33,040 nucleotides of DNA from Chitinophagaceae bacterium (GTDB lineage: Bacteria > Bacteroidota > Bacteroidia > Chitinophagales > Chitinophagaceae), in NCBI GenBank assembly GCA_019752295.1, contig JAIEMK010000076.1, forward strand, positions 1-33,040, given 5' to 3'. Position numbers and translations under genes: made by a program. The stretch's first letter is position 1, and each line of letters begins with the position of its first letter. The notes beneath the pieces are model-generated. The model ran no database searches, was not told where the DNA came from, and was given only the letters and a program-made list of their open reading frames with translations. Positions 25,245 to 33,040 of this stretch are shown one piece after another.

Positions 25245-26375
25245 ATGAAAACATTACAACTTGTTTTCTTTTGTTTTGCTATCTGCAATATTTCGTTAGC
25301 TCAACCAAAAGCCCCAACCCGCAATATCTTTATTATCACTACCGACGGATTCAGGTGGCAGGAAGTTTTTAAGGGAGCCGATTCAAACATCCTTCACAAC
25401 CCCAATCAGGTAAAAGATACAGCCCTGATGTGTCAGCAATATTGGGACGACAATGTTTTTGAAAGACGAAAAAAACTGATGCCTTTTTTTTGGAATGTCA
25501 TTGCGAAACAGGGGCAACTTTCAGGTAATCGCGATTTGAACAATGAAGTGAATGTAAAAAATCTGTACAAAATTTCTTATCCGGGGTACAACGAAATTTT
25601 TACAGGCTATCCGGATAGAAATTTTATTCCCAACCTTGCAGTTCGTAACAGCAATATCAATATTCTGGAATGGTTAAATGCACAGGAAGCATATAAAGGA
25701 AAAGTAGTGGCATATAGTTCTTGGAATATCATGCCCTATATACTTGCTGAATCAGAAAATGGGTTGCCTGTAAATAGTGGGTATGAAATGTTGAACGAAT
25801 CGGAAGACACTGTAAACACCATCATCAATCAGGCACAGGCAAATGTGATAAACAAAACTCATTGTCGTTTCGACATGCTTACTTATGGATGTGCGAAAAG
25901 ATATCTCGAAGAAAAACATCCTAGAGTTCTATTCCTTGGGTTAGGTGAAACCGACGAATTTGCGCACAAGGGAGAGTATGATCATTATTTGCAGAAAGCG
26001 CACCAGTTCGATGAAATGGTAGCCGAGTTATGGTATTTTGTACAAACCGATCCCTTTTATAAAAATAATACCACGTTCATTATTACCACAGATCATGGAA
26101 GGGGTAAGAAATCTTCTAGCTGGAATGCACATGGATTTTGGGTGAGTGGATCGGGTCAGGCTTGGATGGCAACAATTGGTCAGGGCATTGAACCGCTGGG
26201 CGAAATGAAAGAAAAAAATCGGATCTATCAAAGTCAGATCGCAGCTACGATCTCTGCATTATTAGGAGAAAAATTTAAATCAAATCATCCGGTCGACCAA
26301 CCGATTGTGCTTGCTAAACCTGCAAACAATTTAAGAATAGCAACAAGTGTTGAGGGGATGGCGGCGAAAAAGTAA
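25245..26375 (+). CDS. Secreted alkaline-phosphatase-superfamily phosphodiesterase/phosphatase
   Basis: 376 aa from ATG 25245 (MKTLQLVFFCFAI); a TTG at 25230 is possible but not preferred. A signal peptide ends near SLAQ. The superfamily's metal and nucleophile positions are visible: NIFIITTDGFRWQEVF (Asp and the following strand), SYPGYNEIFTGYPD near 110-123 (likely nucleophile region), GLGETDEFAHKGEYDHY near 233 (Asp/His pair), TTDHGRGKK near 284 (Asp-His) and NAHGFWVSG near 296 (His). This fits the type I phosphodiesterase/nucleotide pyrophosphatase group. It lies 79 bases after the truncated phosphatase gene and probably acts with the SusCD pair. Substrate unknown. Confidence 0.85.
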   Translation: MKTLQLVFFCFAICNISLAQPKAPTRNIFIITTDGFRWQEVFKGADSNILHNPNQVKDTALMCQQYWDDNVFERRKKLMPFFWNVIAKQGQLSGNRDLNNEVNVKNLYKISYPGYNEIFTGYPDRNFIPNLAVRNSNINILEWLNAQEAYKGKVVAYSSWNIMPYILAESENGLPVNSGYEMLNESEDTVNTIINQAQANVINKTHCRFDMLTYGCAKRYLEEKHPRVLFLGLGETDEFAHKGEYDHYLQKAHQFDEMVAELWYFVQTDPFYKNNTTFIITTDHGRGKKSSSWNAHGFWVSGSGQAWMATIGQGIEPLGEMKEKNRIYQSQIAATISALLGEKFKSNHPVDQPIVLAKPANNLRIATSVEGMAAKK

Positions 26376-26457
26376 GTCAGAGAAAAAGGCTTACAAAACA
26401 AGCTTTATTGCATTTGATTTTTAATTTAAAAGATAATCAATCTATCAAAACTGGGTT

Positions 26458-27603
26458 TTATATTGCTTGTTTATCAGTAATCCAATCTAAATAACTATCC
26501 TTGTTAATTAAAAAAAACTTAGCATCGGGATATGCTTTACCAAATGCTATAGGTGTCTTTGCTTTTACTTCCTTCCATTTGCATTCCAAAGCTTGCAACT
26601 TCCCGTTGTGTAATTCCAGAAAATCAATTTCCTGACCATCATAAGTGCGCCAAAAAAAATATTGGGGTTGATAGTTTCGGTAACTGTTGTATTTAATACG
26701 TTCGCTTAAAACATACTGTTCCCACAACTGACCGATATCATTTCGCTGTTCCAGTGGACTGAAATTACCAATCAGCGCATTGCGAATACCGTTGTCAAAA
26801 AAATACCATTTTTTACTTTTACTGATTTCCTTACGCAGGTTATTGCTGTATCCGGTTAATGGATAAATAATAAATACTTTGCTAAGTAGATCTAGGTATC
26901 TTTCGACTGTTGCTTTATTCAATTGAAGGCTGCCCGCCAGTTCTACTGTACTAACCTGACTCCCTACTTGCCATGCAAGCATTTGTAAAAGTTTATACAG
27001 CACATCGGCACCTTTTACATTTTCCATTGTAAGCAAGTCTTTCAAAAGATAACTATTTACCATTTGTTTAAGATAATTCTCTCGCTCTTGTGCGCTATTT
27101 AAGTGCCACAACTCCGGATAGCTTCCGTAAATCAGTCGATCTTCCAGATTTCTTATTGTTGTCAAATAATCTTCGGTTAAAGAAAGTTCTGCTTGAGCAA
27201 TTGGATACAGATAGTACACAAGATTTCGTCCTACAAGGGGTTCGCCGGTTGTATATACTAGATCAAAACTGCTGCTACCCGTTGCAATTACTGTAATGCC
27301 TTTCACTGAATCTATTAGCAATTTCAATATTTTGCCAATCTCTGGTATCGCCTGAGCTTCATCAATAACAATAATCTTCTTTCCTGCGGTTAACTGTTTA
27401 TAATTCGCTACTGTTCTTTTTTGTAATAACTCCGATACTTGCATATCCTCTCCTTGCAGCAATAGCGCCTCATCACCATACTTTTGAACAATATTTTCAA
27501 TAATGGTGGTCTTGCCAGTGCGCCTTGTGCCATACAGCATAATCACTTTCTGTAAGCCGATTTTAGATTCAATTTGTTTCTGAATTATTCTTTTGATATC
27601 CAT
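26458..27603 (-). CDS. AAA_14/DUF4143 ATPase
   Basis: 381 aa. The N-terminal AAA_14 ATPase has Walker A GTRRTGKT (25-32) and Walker B KIIVIDEAQ (D81, E82). A winged-helix-like part with LNKATVERYLDLLSKVFIIYPL and a DUF4143 C-terminus follow, with DNGIRNALIGNF, LWEQYVLSERI, and QEIDFLE...ALECKWK, a PD-(D/E)XK-like D-E-K pattern. Such proteins are widespread and patchy in distribution; their role is unresolved. It stands alone, convergent to the phosphatase gene and downstream of tRNA-Ser. No toxin, transposase or partner gene adjoins it. Confidence 0.93.
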   Translation of the reverse strand: MDIKRIIQKQIESKIGLQKVIMLYGTRRTGKTTIIENIVQKYGDEALLLQGEDMQVSELLQKRTVANYKQLTAGKKIIVIDEAQAIPEIGKILKLLIDSVKGITVIATGSSSFDLVYTTGEPLVGRNLVYYLYPIAQAELSLTEDYLTTIRNLEDRLIYGSYPELWHLNSAQERENYLKQMVNSYLLKDLLTMENVKGADVLYKLLQMLAWQVGSQVSTVELAGSLQLNKATVERYLDLLSKVFIIYPLTGYSNNLRKEISKSKKWYFFDNGIRNALIGNFSPLEQRNDIGQLWEQYVLSERIKYNSYRNYQPQYFFWRTYDGQEIDFLELHNGKLQALECKWKEVKAKTPIAFGKAYPDAKFFLINKDSYLDWITDKQAI

Positions 27604-27713
27604 TATATTGAAATTAGGATGCTCGAGTGACGTAATTTACATAAATTAGGCTATTCAAGTATCCTAATTTATAAAAAAATAGCAAAAATGCCGTAGAATT
27701 ATAGTGGCAAAGC

Positions 27714-27801
27714 TGGCAGAGAGGAAGGGATTCGAACCCTCGATACGTTGCCGTATACACACTTTCCAGGCGTGCTCCTTCAACCACTCGGACACCTCTC
27801 T
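27714..27801 (-). tRNA. tRNA-Ser (anticodon GGA)
   Basis: The acceptor stem AGAGAGG (5' end at 27801) pairs with CCTCTCT, followed by discriminator G and an encoded CCA. The anticodon stem CACGC/GTGTG holds the loop CTGGAAA, giving anticodon GGA, which reads UCC and UCU. A long variable arm (TATACGGCAACGTATC) confirms the serine type, and the T arm reads GAGGGTTCGAATCCCTT. Length is 85 bases without CCA. Confidence 0.96.
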
Positions 27802-27814
27802 GTTTATTGGGCTG

Positions 27815-27843
27815 CAAATATAGGAGTTTTCGTCACCCTCCAA
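27815..27843 (-). promoter_or_regulatory. Promoter of tRNA-Ser
   Basis: The minus strand has TTG (-33 type) at 27843-27841, an 18-base spacer, and TATATTTG (-7 type, full TAnnTTTG) at 27822-27815, 13 bases before the tRNA 5' end. The -33 part overlaps the last codons of the VIT1-type gene, which stops at 27833. Confidence 0.6.
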
Positions 27844-28543
27844 TTAATTTGGCAATTCCAAACGCGCATCCGGCGGCAATGGCGCCAATAACGGCCACTT
27901 TAATGGCACCCTGAAATGCTGGTGTTCCTGTGAGCTTACTTTTAAAATATCCGAAGATGAATAAACAAACCAGTGTTACTATCGCAGAGATCTTTAATCC
28001 CTCAATTCCATTGCTCACAAAGAAATAAGGACTCAATGGAATCAATCCCCCAACTACATACGATGCGCCGATATTGAAAGCACTCTTTCCGGCACGTCGG
28101 GGGTCGGGCTTCTCAAGACCCAATTCATGCTTCATCATAAAATCGGCCCAACGGTGTTTATCTTTTATCAATTCTTCAACAGCCTGTTCCTGCACAGAAC
28201 TACTCAATCCCAAACCTTCAAAAAATATTCTTACTTCTTCTCTTTCTACAAGTGGAAGATTTTCTATTTCATCGTATTCTCTTTTTAATTCATTGGCGTA
28301 GTGTTCTTGTTCTGTCTTGCCCGAAAGATATCCTCCCAATCCCATCGCAATCGAACCTGCAGCAATTTCCGCAATACCTGCCACTACAATTAAATGCACA
28401 TTATCATTTACAGCACCACTCAATCCTGCGGCCAGAGCAAAAGGAACCGTTAATCCGTCCGACATTCCAATCACAATATCAGTAAGTGTTTCCGAGCTGG
28501 TTAGATGTTGTTCTACATGATCGTGATGTAAATGAGTATCCAT
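27833..28543 (-). CDS. VIT1/CCC1-family iron/manganese transporter
   Basis: 236 aa. After a His-rich N-terminus (HLHHDHVEQH) come paired helices with the family signature TDIVIGMSDGLTVPFALAAGLSGA, and EIAAGSIAMGLGGYLSGKTEQEHY leading into a charged cytosolic segment (about 85-150, ELKREYDEIENLPLVEREEVR) that in the family binds metal. Three further helices end the protein. It exports or sequesters Fe2+ or Mn2+. The gene is monocistronic, with the tRNA-Ser promoter embedded in its 3' end. Confidence 0.94.
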   Translation of the reverse strand: MDTHLHHDHVEQHLTSSETLTDIVIGMSDGLTVPFALAAGLSGAVNDNVHLIVVAGIAEIAAGSIAMGLGGYLSGKTEQEHYANELKREYDEIENLPLVEREEVRIFFEGLGLSSSVQEQAVEELIKDKHRWADFMMKHELGLEKPDPRRAGKSAFNIGASYVVGGLIPLSPYFFVSNGIEGLKISAIVTLVCLFIFGYFKSKLTGTPAFQGAIKVAVIGAIAAGCAFGIAKLIGG

Positions 28544-28938
28544 AGAATTAAAAAGTTAAAAGTCAAAAATGAAAAATAAAAAACGAAAGCAACAAGAATG
28601 AAGTGAAAATACTGATTTCTACTAAAACGAAATAAAACGAAGTGCTTTAATATTACTGAATAGTTCTTGCACAGCCATCAGGTACGCTCGCTAACACATT
28701 AATTCTAATAATAACGCTTAACTAATTAAAAAGCCATAATTAATTCTATATTAAAATTGAACTGTATTCTCAGATTGCTTTTTTATTTAATTGATTTTTG
28801 ATATTATAAATCAACGAGTTAGCTGAAGTTGGTAACATTAAGTAAACAATTTCTTAACATTTAATATTGCGGTAACGTTCCGTTAACAATTACGTAACAC
28901 ATCGGTTTCAACTTTGCCGCGAAACAAAAACCTTTTTT
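28544..28938. promoter_or_regulatory. 395-base intergenic region with a (G/T)TAAC motif array
   Basis: From 28544 to 28830 the DNA is AT-rich with no recognised element. Between 28832 and 28898 six related motifs occur on the plus strand: GTAAC 28832, GTAAAC 28842, TTAAC 28854, GTAAC 28872, TTAAC 28883 (within palindrome GTTAAC) and GTAAC 28894. Spacings are 10, 12, 18, 11 and 11 bases. ACTTTGCC near 28911 resembles a -7 box, 25 bases before the receptor gene. The array suggests cooperative regulator binding on one DNA face; this is inference. Confidence 0.5.
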
Positions 28939-31900
28939 ATGTTAAAGAAGCTGATTGTATTAGTACAATTTTTAGCTCTGGCTTTGATTGCTGTTCCTTC
29001 TTTCTCTCAGGAAACAGTTGCCAATTTGAGTGGACACGTTACCGATGCCAAAGGGGCATTTGTAAATGGTGCAATTATTAGTGTGAAACACGAACCTACA
29101 GGTTTCGTAACAACAACTACAACAAATAGTAAGGGTATTTTTACCCTGGTTAACCTCAAAGTAGGTGGACCTTACACCGTTAAAATTTCAAACCTGGGAT
29201 TTCAGGATCAGGTATATTCTGATGTGAATCTGGGATTGGGTAATAACCCTGAAGTGTCTGTTAAACTAATTGCTACTTCTACAGAATTAAAAGAAGTTAC
29301 CGTTAGTTCTAATGCAAGAAAACAGATCGCAGGATCTACTACTGTTGGTAGCCGTCAGATCACAACACTTCCTTCTTTGGGAAGAAGTTTGGCTGATTTT
29401 ACCCGCTTAACTCCTCAATCAAACAACAATAGCTTCGGTGGTTCTAACTTCCGTTACAACAACCTTACTGTTGATGGTGCAATCAATAACGATGCGATTG
29501 GATTTAGTAACTCTGCCGGTGGTGTAAGTGGTGGCGGTCAGTCGGGCGCTGCTGGTTCTGGTACAAGAACTGTTCCTTATAGCATTGATGTAATTCAGGA
29601 AGTACAGGTTCAGTTAGCTCCATTCGATGTAAAGCTGGGTAATTTTACCGGTGGTAGTGTAAATGCAGTTACAAAAAGTGGTACCAACGAAACACATGGT
29701 TCTGTTTACTTTTTTGGAAAGAATCAGGCCTTAATGGGTAAGAGTGTGGATGGTTTGAAAACCAAGATCGGTTCCGATTATCACGAATCACAATATGGTG
29801 CAACCGTTAGTGGTGCAATCGTTAAAAACAAAGCCTTCTATATTATCAACGTTGAACAAACTCGTCGTCAGGAGCCTACATTCTATAATATTGGTGACCC
29901 AGGCGCAGCAGTTAAACTGGCAGATGCAGATGCAGTTGCAGCTAAATTAGCTACAATGGGTTACGACCCCGGAAGCTATAAAGGTGCATATAGAATATTC
30001 ACCAACAGCGATAAAATATTTGGACGTTTTGATTTTAATCTGAACTCAAAAAATAGTCTGATGTTGCGTGGTTTGTACACCAATGGTTGGGGTAATAACC
30101 TGGAGCGTTCTTCTACAAACTTCCAATTTGGTTCTGCCGACTTTACACAGTACACAAAAAATATCAACTTAGTTGCTGAATTAAAAACTAAAATCAGCAG
30201 CAATGTAAATAACCAATTTAACGTAAGTTATATTGATGTACACGAGTACAGAACTTTCCCCGGTGTATTGTCTCCATTTATCGATATTGATAATGGTAAA
30301 ATGTGGTTAGGTACTTGGAGAGAAGCTTCGATCTACAACATGAAGCAGAAAACTTTCGAGATCAGCGATAACCTTACAATCACTAAAGGAATTCATAAAA
30401 TCACTTTAGGAACACACAACGAATTCTATAATCTTGCTTATGGATTTATCAATTCATGGAATGGCCGTTGGGAATATTCTCGTGGTGTAAACAGTTTCTT
30501 GAATGATAATCCTAGTCGTATCCGTGGTGCTTTCACTACCGATCCTAAGATTCCAAACGACAGAAACTATATCTACGACAATCCTCCCCATCCTTACAAA
30601 GTTTCTTTGTTAAGCGCTTATGCACAGGATGAAATTTCTGTATCACCGCAGTTTAAAATTACTCCGGGCTTACGCATCGACTACTCTGGTCTGAACGAGC
30701 AGCCTCCATTAGATCCTGCTTTAAATAGCACGAATTCTGCAGGTTATGTTTCTAGAAATCCAACTTATAAAAACACAGCATTCAGTCAGTTAAGCAACAG
30801 TTGGTTAGGTAAAGCAACTTTATCTCCAAGAATTGGATTCAACTACGATATTAACGGCGATCAGAGTGTTGTTTTAAGAGGCGGTGCCGGTGTATTTGTG
30901 GGTAGAATGCCATTCGCTTGGTTAGGTTATGCCTATACTTTAAGTGGTACTACTTATGGTAATATCGACTGGAATGGTATCAACTCTACCACTCAAGTGC
31001 CTTTAGCAATCAATCCTGCAGGATTAAAAGATACGGTAACTAAATACGGTGGCGCTTCAAGAAGCAGCACCAGAGAGATTGATGTGATCGATAACAATTT
31101 CAAATTACCTCGCGTATTCAGAACAGACATTGCTACTGACTTTAAATTTGGTCGCGGATATAAATTAACATTGGATGTATTGTACACACAAACGATGTAC
31201 GATGTTAAATTCCAGCAGATTAACCTGAAAGATTCTGTAGCATACTTTTCTAATACACCGCAGATCAGCACTCCAGTGTATGTAGGTGGAAAATACAATT
31301 CTGCTTATTCAAACGTATTCTTATTAACGAACACCACGCAAGGCTATCGTTATAACTTTACGGCACAAATCACAAAAAGTACCAACAACCTGCACATGGG
31401 TGCACATAGCTGGAATTTCAACTGGATGTTGGCTTACACTTATGGAATTAGTAAAGATTTGAGTAACGGTATCCGTAACTCATTCCAGTCTAACTACGAA
31501 GTGAACCCTGCCATCAGTCCAAATTCACCTGATCTGTCTTTTTCTAACTTCGATTTACGTCACCGTATCGTAGGTTCATTTGGATCAACTATCATGTGGA
31601 ATAAATCAAATGCAACTTCCATTTCATTTGTTTACTCTGGTCAGTCAGGTAACCCTTACACCTTGATTTATCAGTCGGCTCCATTTGGTAACGGTTCTAA
31701 TGCTCCATTACCTTATGTACCAAAAGATGCAAGCGATATTCGTTTAGCCGATTATACTTTAAATGGAAGCGTATATACTGCTGCTCAACAGGCTACTGAT
31801 TTATTTGCTCTGATCAACAGCGATAAATATTTAAGCACAAGAAAAGGACAGTATGCTGAAAGAAACGGCTTACGCACTCCTTGGGTTCACCAGTTGGATA

Positions 31901-32220
31901 TGAAACTGATGCACGAATTTAAGTTGAGCCAAAAAAATACCAGACACGCTATACAAGTGTCGTTGGATATCTTTAACGTGTTGAACTTGTTGAACAACAA
32001 CTGGGGACACATAAACTTCGTGACCAATATCAACAACCAGACTGTTAACTTCCTGAAATTTGCTGCAGATGCAAATGGTAAGGCAGTAGGTGCTCCTGCT
32101 TCAGGATATCAGCCTACTTTCAACTTCGTAAAACCAACAGGTATCGACGGACATTACTACACACTGGATCCAATCAACTCACGTTGGCAGGGACAGTTCG
32201 GTATCAAGTATAGTTTCTAA
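28939..32220 (+). CDS. Oar-like TonB-dependent receptor with carboxypeptidase regulatory-like domain
   Basis: 1093 aa. Signal ends near PSFSQ (about residue 24). Residues 30-115 are a carboxypeptidase regulatory-like beta-sandwich (GHVTDAKGAFVNGAIISVKHEPTG). The plug has STELKEVTVSSNARK, then RSLADFTRLTPQ, NLTVDGAINND, IQEVQVQLAPFDVKLGNFTGGSVNAVTKSGTN. The barrel ends QFGIKYSF. The NFTGGSVNAVTKSGTN motif and length mark the Oar/OmpA-like group, which has no SusD partner, and none is present here. The substrate is unknown; Oar proteins have been linked to protein export and development in other bacteria. It is monocistronic with two terminators after it. Confidence 0.95.
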   Translation: MLKKLIVLVQFLALALIAVPSFSQETVANLSGHVTDAKGAFVNGAIISVKHEPTGFVTTTTTNSKGIFTLVNLKVGGPYTVKISNLGFQDQVYSDVNLGLGNNPEVSVKLIATSTELKEVTVSSNARKQIAGSTTVGSRQITTLPSLGRSLADFTRLTPQSNNNSFGGSNFRYNNLTVDGAINNDAIGFSNSAGGVSGGGQSGAAGSGTRTVPYSIDVIQEVQVQLAPFDVKLGNFTGGSVNAVTKSGTNETHGSVYFFGKNQALMGKSVDGLKTKIGSDYHESQYGATVSGAIVKNKAFYIINVEQTRRQEPTFYNIGDPGAAVKLADADAVAAKLATMGYDPGSYKGAYRIFTNSDKIFGRFDFNLNSKNSLMLRGLYTNGWGNNLERSSTNFQFGSADFTQYTKNINLVAELKTKISSNVNNQFNVSYIDVHEYRTFPGVLSPFIDIDNGKMWLGTWREASIYNMKQKTFEISDNLTITKGIHKITLGTHNEFYNLAYGFINSWNGRWEYSRGVNSFLNDNPSRIRGAFTTDPKIPNDRNYIYDNPPHPYKVSLLSAYAQDEISVSPQFKITPGLRIDYSGLNEQPPLDPALNSTNSAGYVSRNPTYKNTAFSQLSNSWLGKATLSPRIGFNYDINGDQSVVLRGGAGVFVGRMPFAWLGYAYTLSGTTYGNIDWNGINSTTQVPLAINPAGLKDTVTKYGGASRSSTREIDVIDNNFKLPRVFRTDIATDFKFGRGYKLTLDVLYTQTMYDVKFQQINLKDSVAYFSNTPQISTPVYVGGKYNSAYSNVFLLTNTTQGYRYNFTAQITKSTNNLHMGAHSWNFNWMLAYTYGISKDLSNGIRNSFQSNYEVNPAISPNSPDLSFSNFDLRHRIVGSFGSTIMWNKSNATSISFVYSGQSGNPYTLIYQSAPFGNGSNAPLPYVPKDASDIRLADYTLNGSVYTAAQQATDLFALINSDKYLSTRKGQYAERNGLRTPWVHQLDMKLMHEFKLSQKNTRHAIQVSLDIFNVLNLLNNNWGHINFVTNINNQTVNFLKFAADANGKAVGAPASGYQPTFNFVKPTGIDGHYYTLDPINSRWQGQFGIKYSF

Positions 32221-32243
32221 TAAATTAAACTACCGTTCATAAT

Positions 32244-32282
32244 AAAATAACCCGTCTAGATTTGATCTTGACGGGTTATTTT
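32244..32282. terminator. Bidirectional terminator after the Oar-like receptor
   Basis: AAAATAACCCGTC (32244-32256) pairs with GACGGGTTATTTT (32270-32282), 13 base pairs, with an inner AGAT/ATCT helix in the loop. A and T tracts at both feet allow it to act in either direction. Confidence 0.85.
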
Positions 32283-32331
32283 ATAACTTTATCCCTCGAA
32301 TATATATCTTCCGGGGGGACGATATCATATC

Positions 32332-32358
32332 AAGAGAAGGGCTTCCTTCTCTTTTTTT
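32332..32358 (+). terminator. Second terminator hairpin between receptor and DUF983 genes
   Basis: AAGAGAAGG, loop GCTT, CCTTCTCTT, then TTTTT. It is oriented for plus-strand transcription and backs up the terminator 50 bases before it. Confidence 0.7.
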
Positions 32359-32365
32359 ATACCCC

Positions 32366-32830
32366 CTACCAATTATGCATATGTTCCGGAACAATTCTTT
32401 CAGGTTGTTCCACCGGATGCTCTTTCCAGTCCTTATCGTATTTCACAAACCAACTCAGCCAAAGACTCCTCGAGAGTCGCATCTGCATGGGCTGTGTTAC
32501 GAGCAGTAGCAGTATATTTACGCCCATCCAATACAAGATGCGGTTATCATCAACCGAAAAACTTAAGCCAATCAGAACCTTCCAGATCACAAATGTGGCA
32601 ACCGAAAAAGCTACGGATAATCCATAACTCACGTAACCGGTACCATAGTAAAAGCCCACTTCCAGTTCGGTAGGTTGACCGCAGAAAGGACAGTGCTCGT
32701 TCATCTGCATATTGGTCTTAAAATTGTAAGGATTGTTATGCTTATAAAGCTTTCCCTCTCTGCATCTCGGGCATCTATTGGTAAACGCACTCCATAAATA
32801 AAGAGGAGTTGATTTTTTTGAAGAAGACAT
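32366..32830 (-). CDS. DUF983 zinc-ribbon membrane protein
   Basis: 154 aa. Two CxxC knuckles, C20-P-R-C23 and C47-P-F-C50, form a likely zinc ribbon before the family motif ELEVGFYYGTGYVSY. Two hydrophobic helices follow (about 65-85 and 95-115), then a charged tail. DUF983 proteins occur widely in Bacteroidota and Alphaproteobacteria; their biochemical role is not established. The gene is convergent with the receptor gene. Confidence 0.92.
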   Translation of the reverse strand: MSSSKKSTPLYLWSAFTNRCPRCREGKLYKHNNPYNFKTNMQMNEHCPFCGQPTELEVGFYYGTGYVSYGLSVAFSVATFVIWKVLIGLSFSVDDNRILYWMGVNILLLLVTQPMQMRLSRSLWLSWFVKYDKDWKEHPVEQPERIVPEHMHNW

Positions 32831-32883
32831 TTTAATAATTTTCAGGCTGCAAGGTAGTTAAATCAAAGTCAAAAGTTAAAAGG

Positions 32884-32911
32884 CAAAATTCAAAATTCAA
32901 AATTCAAAATT
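32884..32911. repeat. Tandem 7-mer CAAAATT, four copies
   Basis: Four perfect CAAAATT units in a row within AT-rich DNA upstream of the DUF983 gene. Slippage-type low-complexity repeat; no function is suggested. Confidence 0.75.
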
Positions 32912-32951
32912 GAAGAAGAGTACTGGATAAAAAATTAAAGGTAAAAGTAAA

Positions 32952-33040
32952 AATATTTCCCCTCCCAAACGTGTTTGGGAGGGGTGCGAGCGCAGCGAAG
33001 TGGGGTGGGAAAAAGCTTGAACCGAGGAAAAATAATCTCT
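32952..33040. repeat. Second copy of the 160-bp element, cut by the window end
   Basis: Aligned without gaps to 6946-7034, it is identical except for two adjacent bases in the loop of the left hairpin: CAAAC-GT-GTTTG here, CAAAC-AC-GTTTG there. It lies in the same orientation. The rest of the element lies outside the window. Confidence 0.9.

Noticed and set aside
27604..27801. tRNA-Ser as an attachment site of an integrated element
   Set aside because: No integrase gene and no duplicated tRNA 3' end is visible in the window.
32884..32911. Tandem CAAAATT units as a CRISPR or regulatory array
   Set aside because: Units of 7 bases without spacers are simple slippage repeats; no CRISPR-type repeat-spacer pattern or cas gene occurs in the window.

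Overview
The window looks like chromosomal DNA of a Bacteroidota bacterium, probably a member of the Chitinophagaceae (inference). Support comes from a SusC/SusD pair, a second Oar-like TonB-dependent receptor, low G+C, A-rich leaders without Shine-Dalgarno sequences, and TAnnTTTG-type -7 promoter boxes in front of several genes.

Layout. (1) 1-304: the last 47 codons of an IS4-family transposase, directly abutting a piece of a dispersed repeat. (2) 305-6932, plus strand: a tight four-gene operon of the kind best known from Planctomycetes. It holds a PSCyt1/PSCyt2/PSD1 cytochrome-domain lipoprotein, a DUF1501 Tat-exported protein, a Tat-exported xylose-isomerase-like TIM barrel, and a DUF2231 membrane protein fused to a haem c domain and an LRR tail. 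(3) 6946-7107: a complete copy of a roughly 160-bp MITE-like repeat; the window ends inside a second copy at 32952. (4) 7238-13177, minus strand: gltX, a GT39-type membrane glycosyltransferase, a stand-alone B12-binding mutase domain, an enoyl-CoA hydratase and fumC. (5) 13257-15050, plus strand: a polysaccharide deacetylase, a terminator with a possible alternative fold, and a TatD-family nuclease. (6) 15070-16027: an IS200/RAYT-type Y1 transposase between long inverted repeats built from many short palindromes. (7) 16045-26375: a divergent locus with a 1104-aa three-domain phosphoesterase on the minus strand, and SusC, SusD, a phosphatase-fold protein without its catalytic segment, and an alkaline-phosphatase-superfamily enzyme on the plus strand. 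(8) 26458-28543, minus strand: an AAA_14/DUF4143 ATPase, tRNA-Ser(GGA) and a VIT1/CCC1-type transporter. (9) 28939-32220: an Oar-like TonB-dependent receptor behind an array of (G/T)TAAC motifs. (10) 32366-32830: a DUF983 zinc-ribbon membrane protein.

How the genes may work together. Region 7 reads as an organophosphate acquisition locus: the SusCD pair would import a phosphorylated ligand, and the secreted phosphodiesterase/phosphatase enzymes would release phosphate from it (inference from domain content and layout). Region 2 looks like an envelope redox and catabolic module of unknown substrate. Regions 4 and 5 are mostly housekeeping. The most unusual points are the phosphatase with its catalytic loop cleanly missing, the three-domain phosphoesterase, the palindrome-rich transposase locus whose stop codon lies in a repeat hairpin, and two copies of the 160-bp repeat that differ only by inversion of a hairpin loop.
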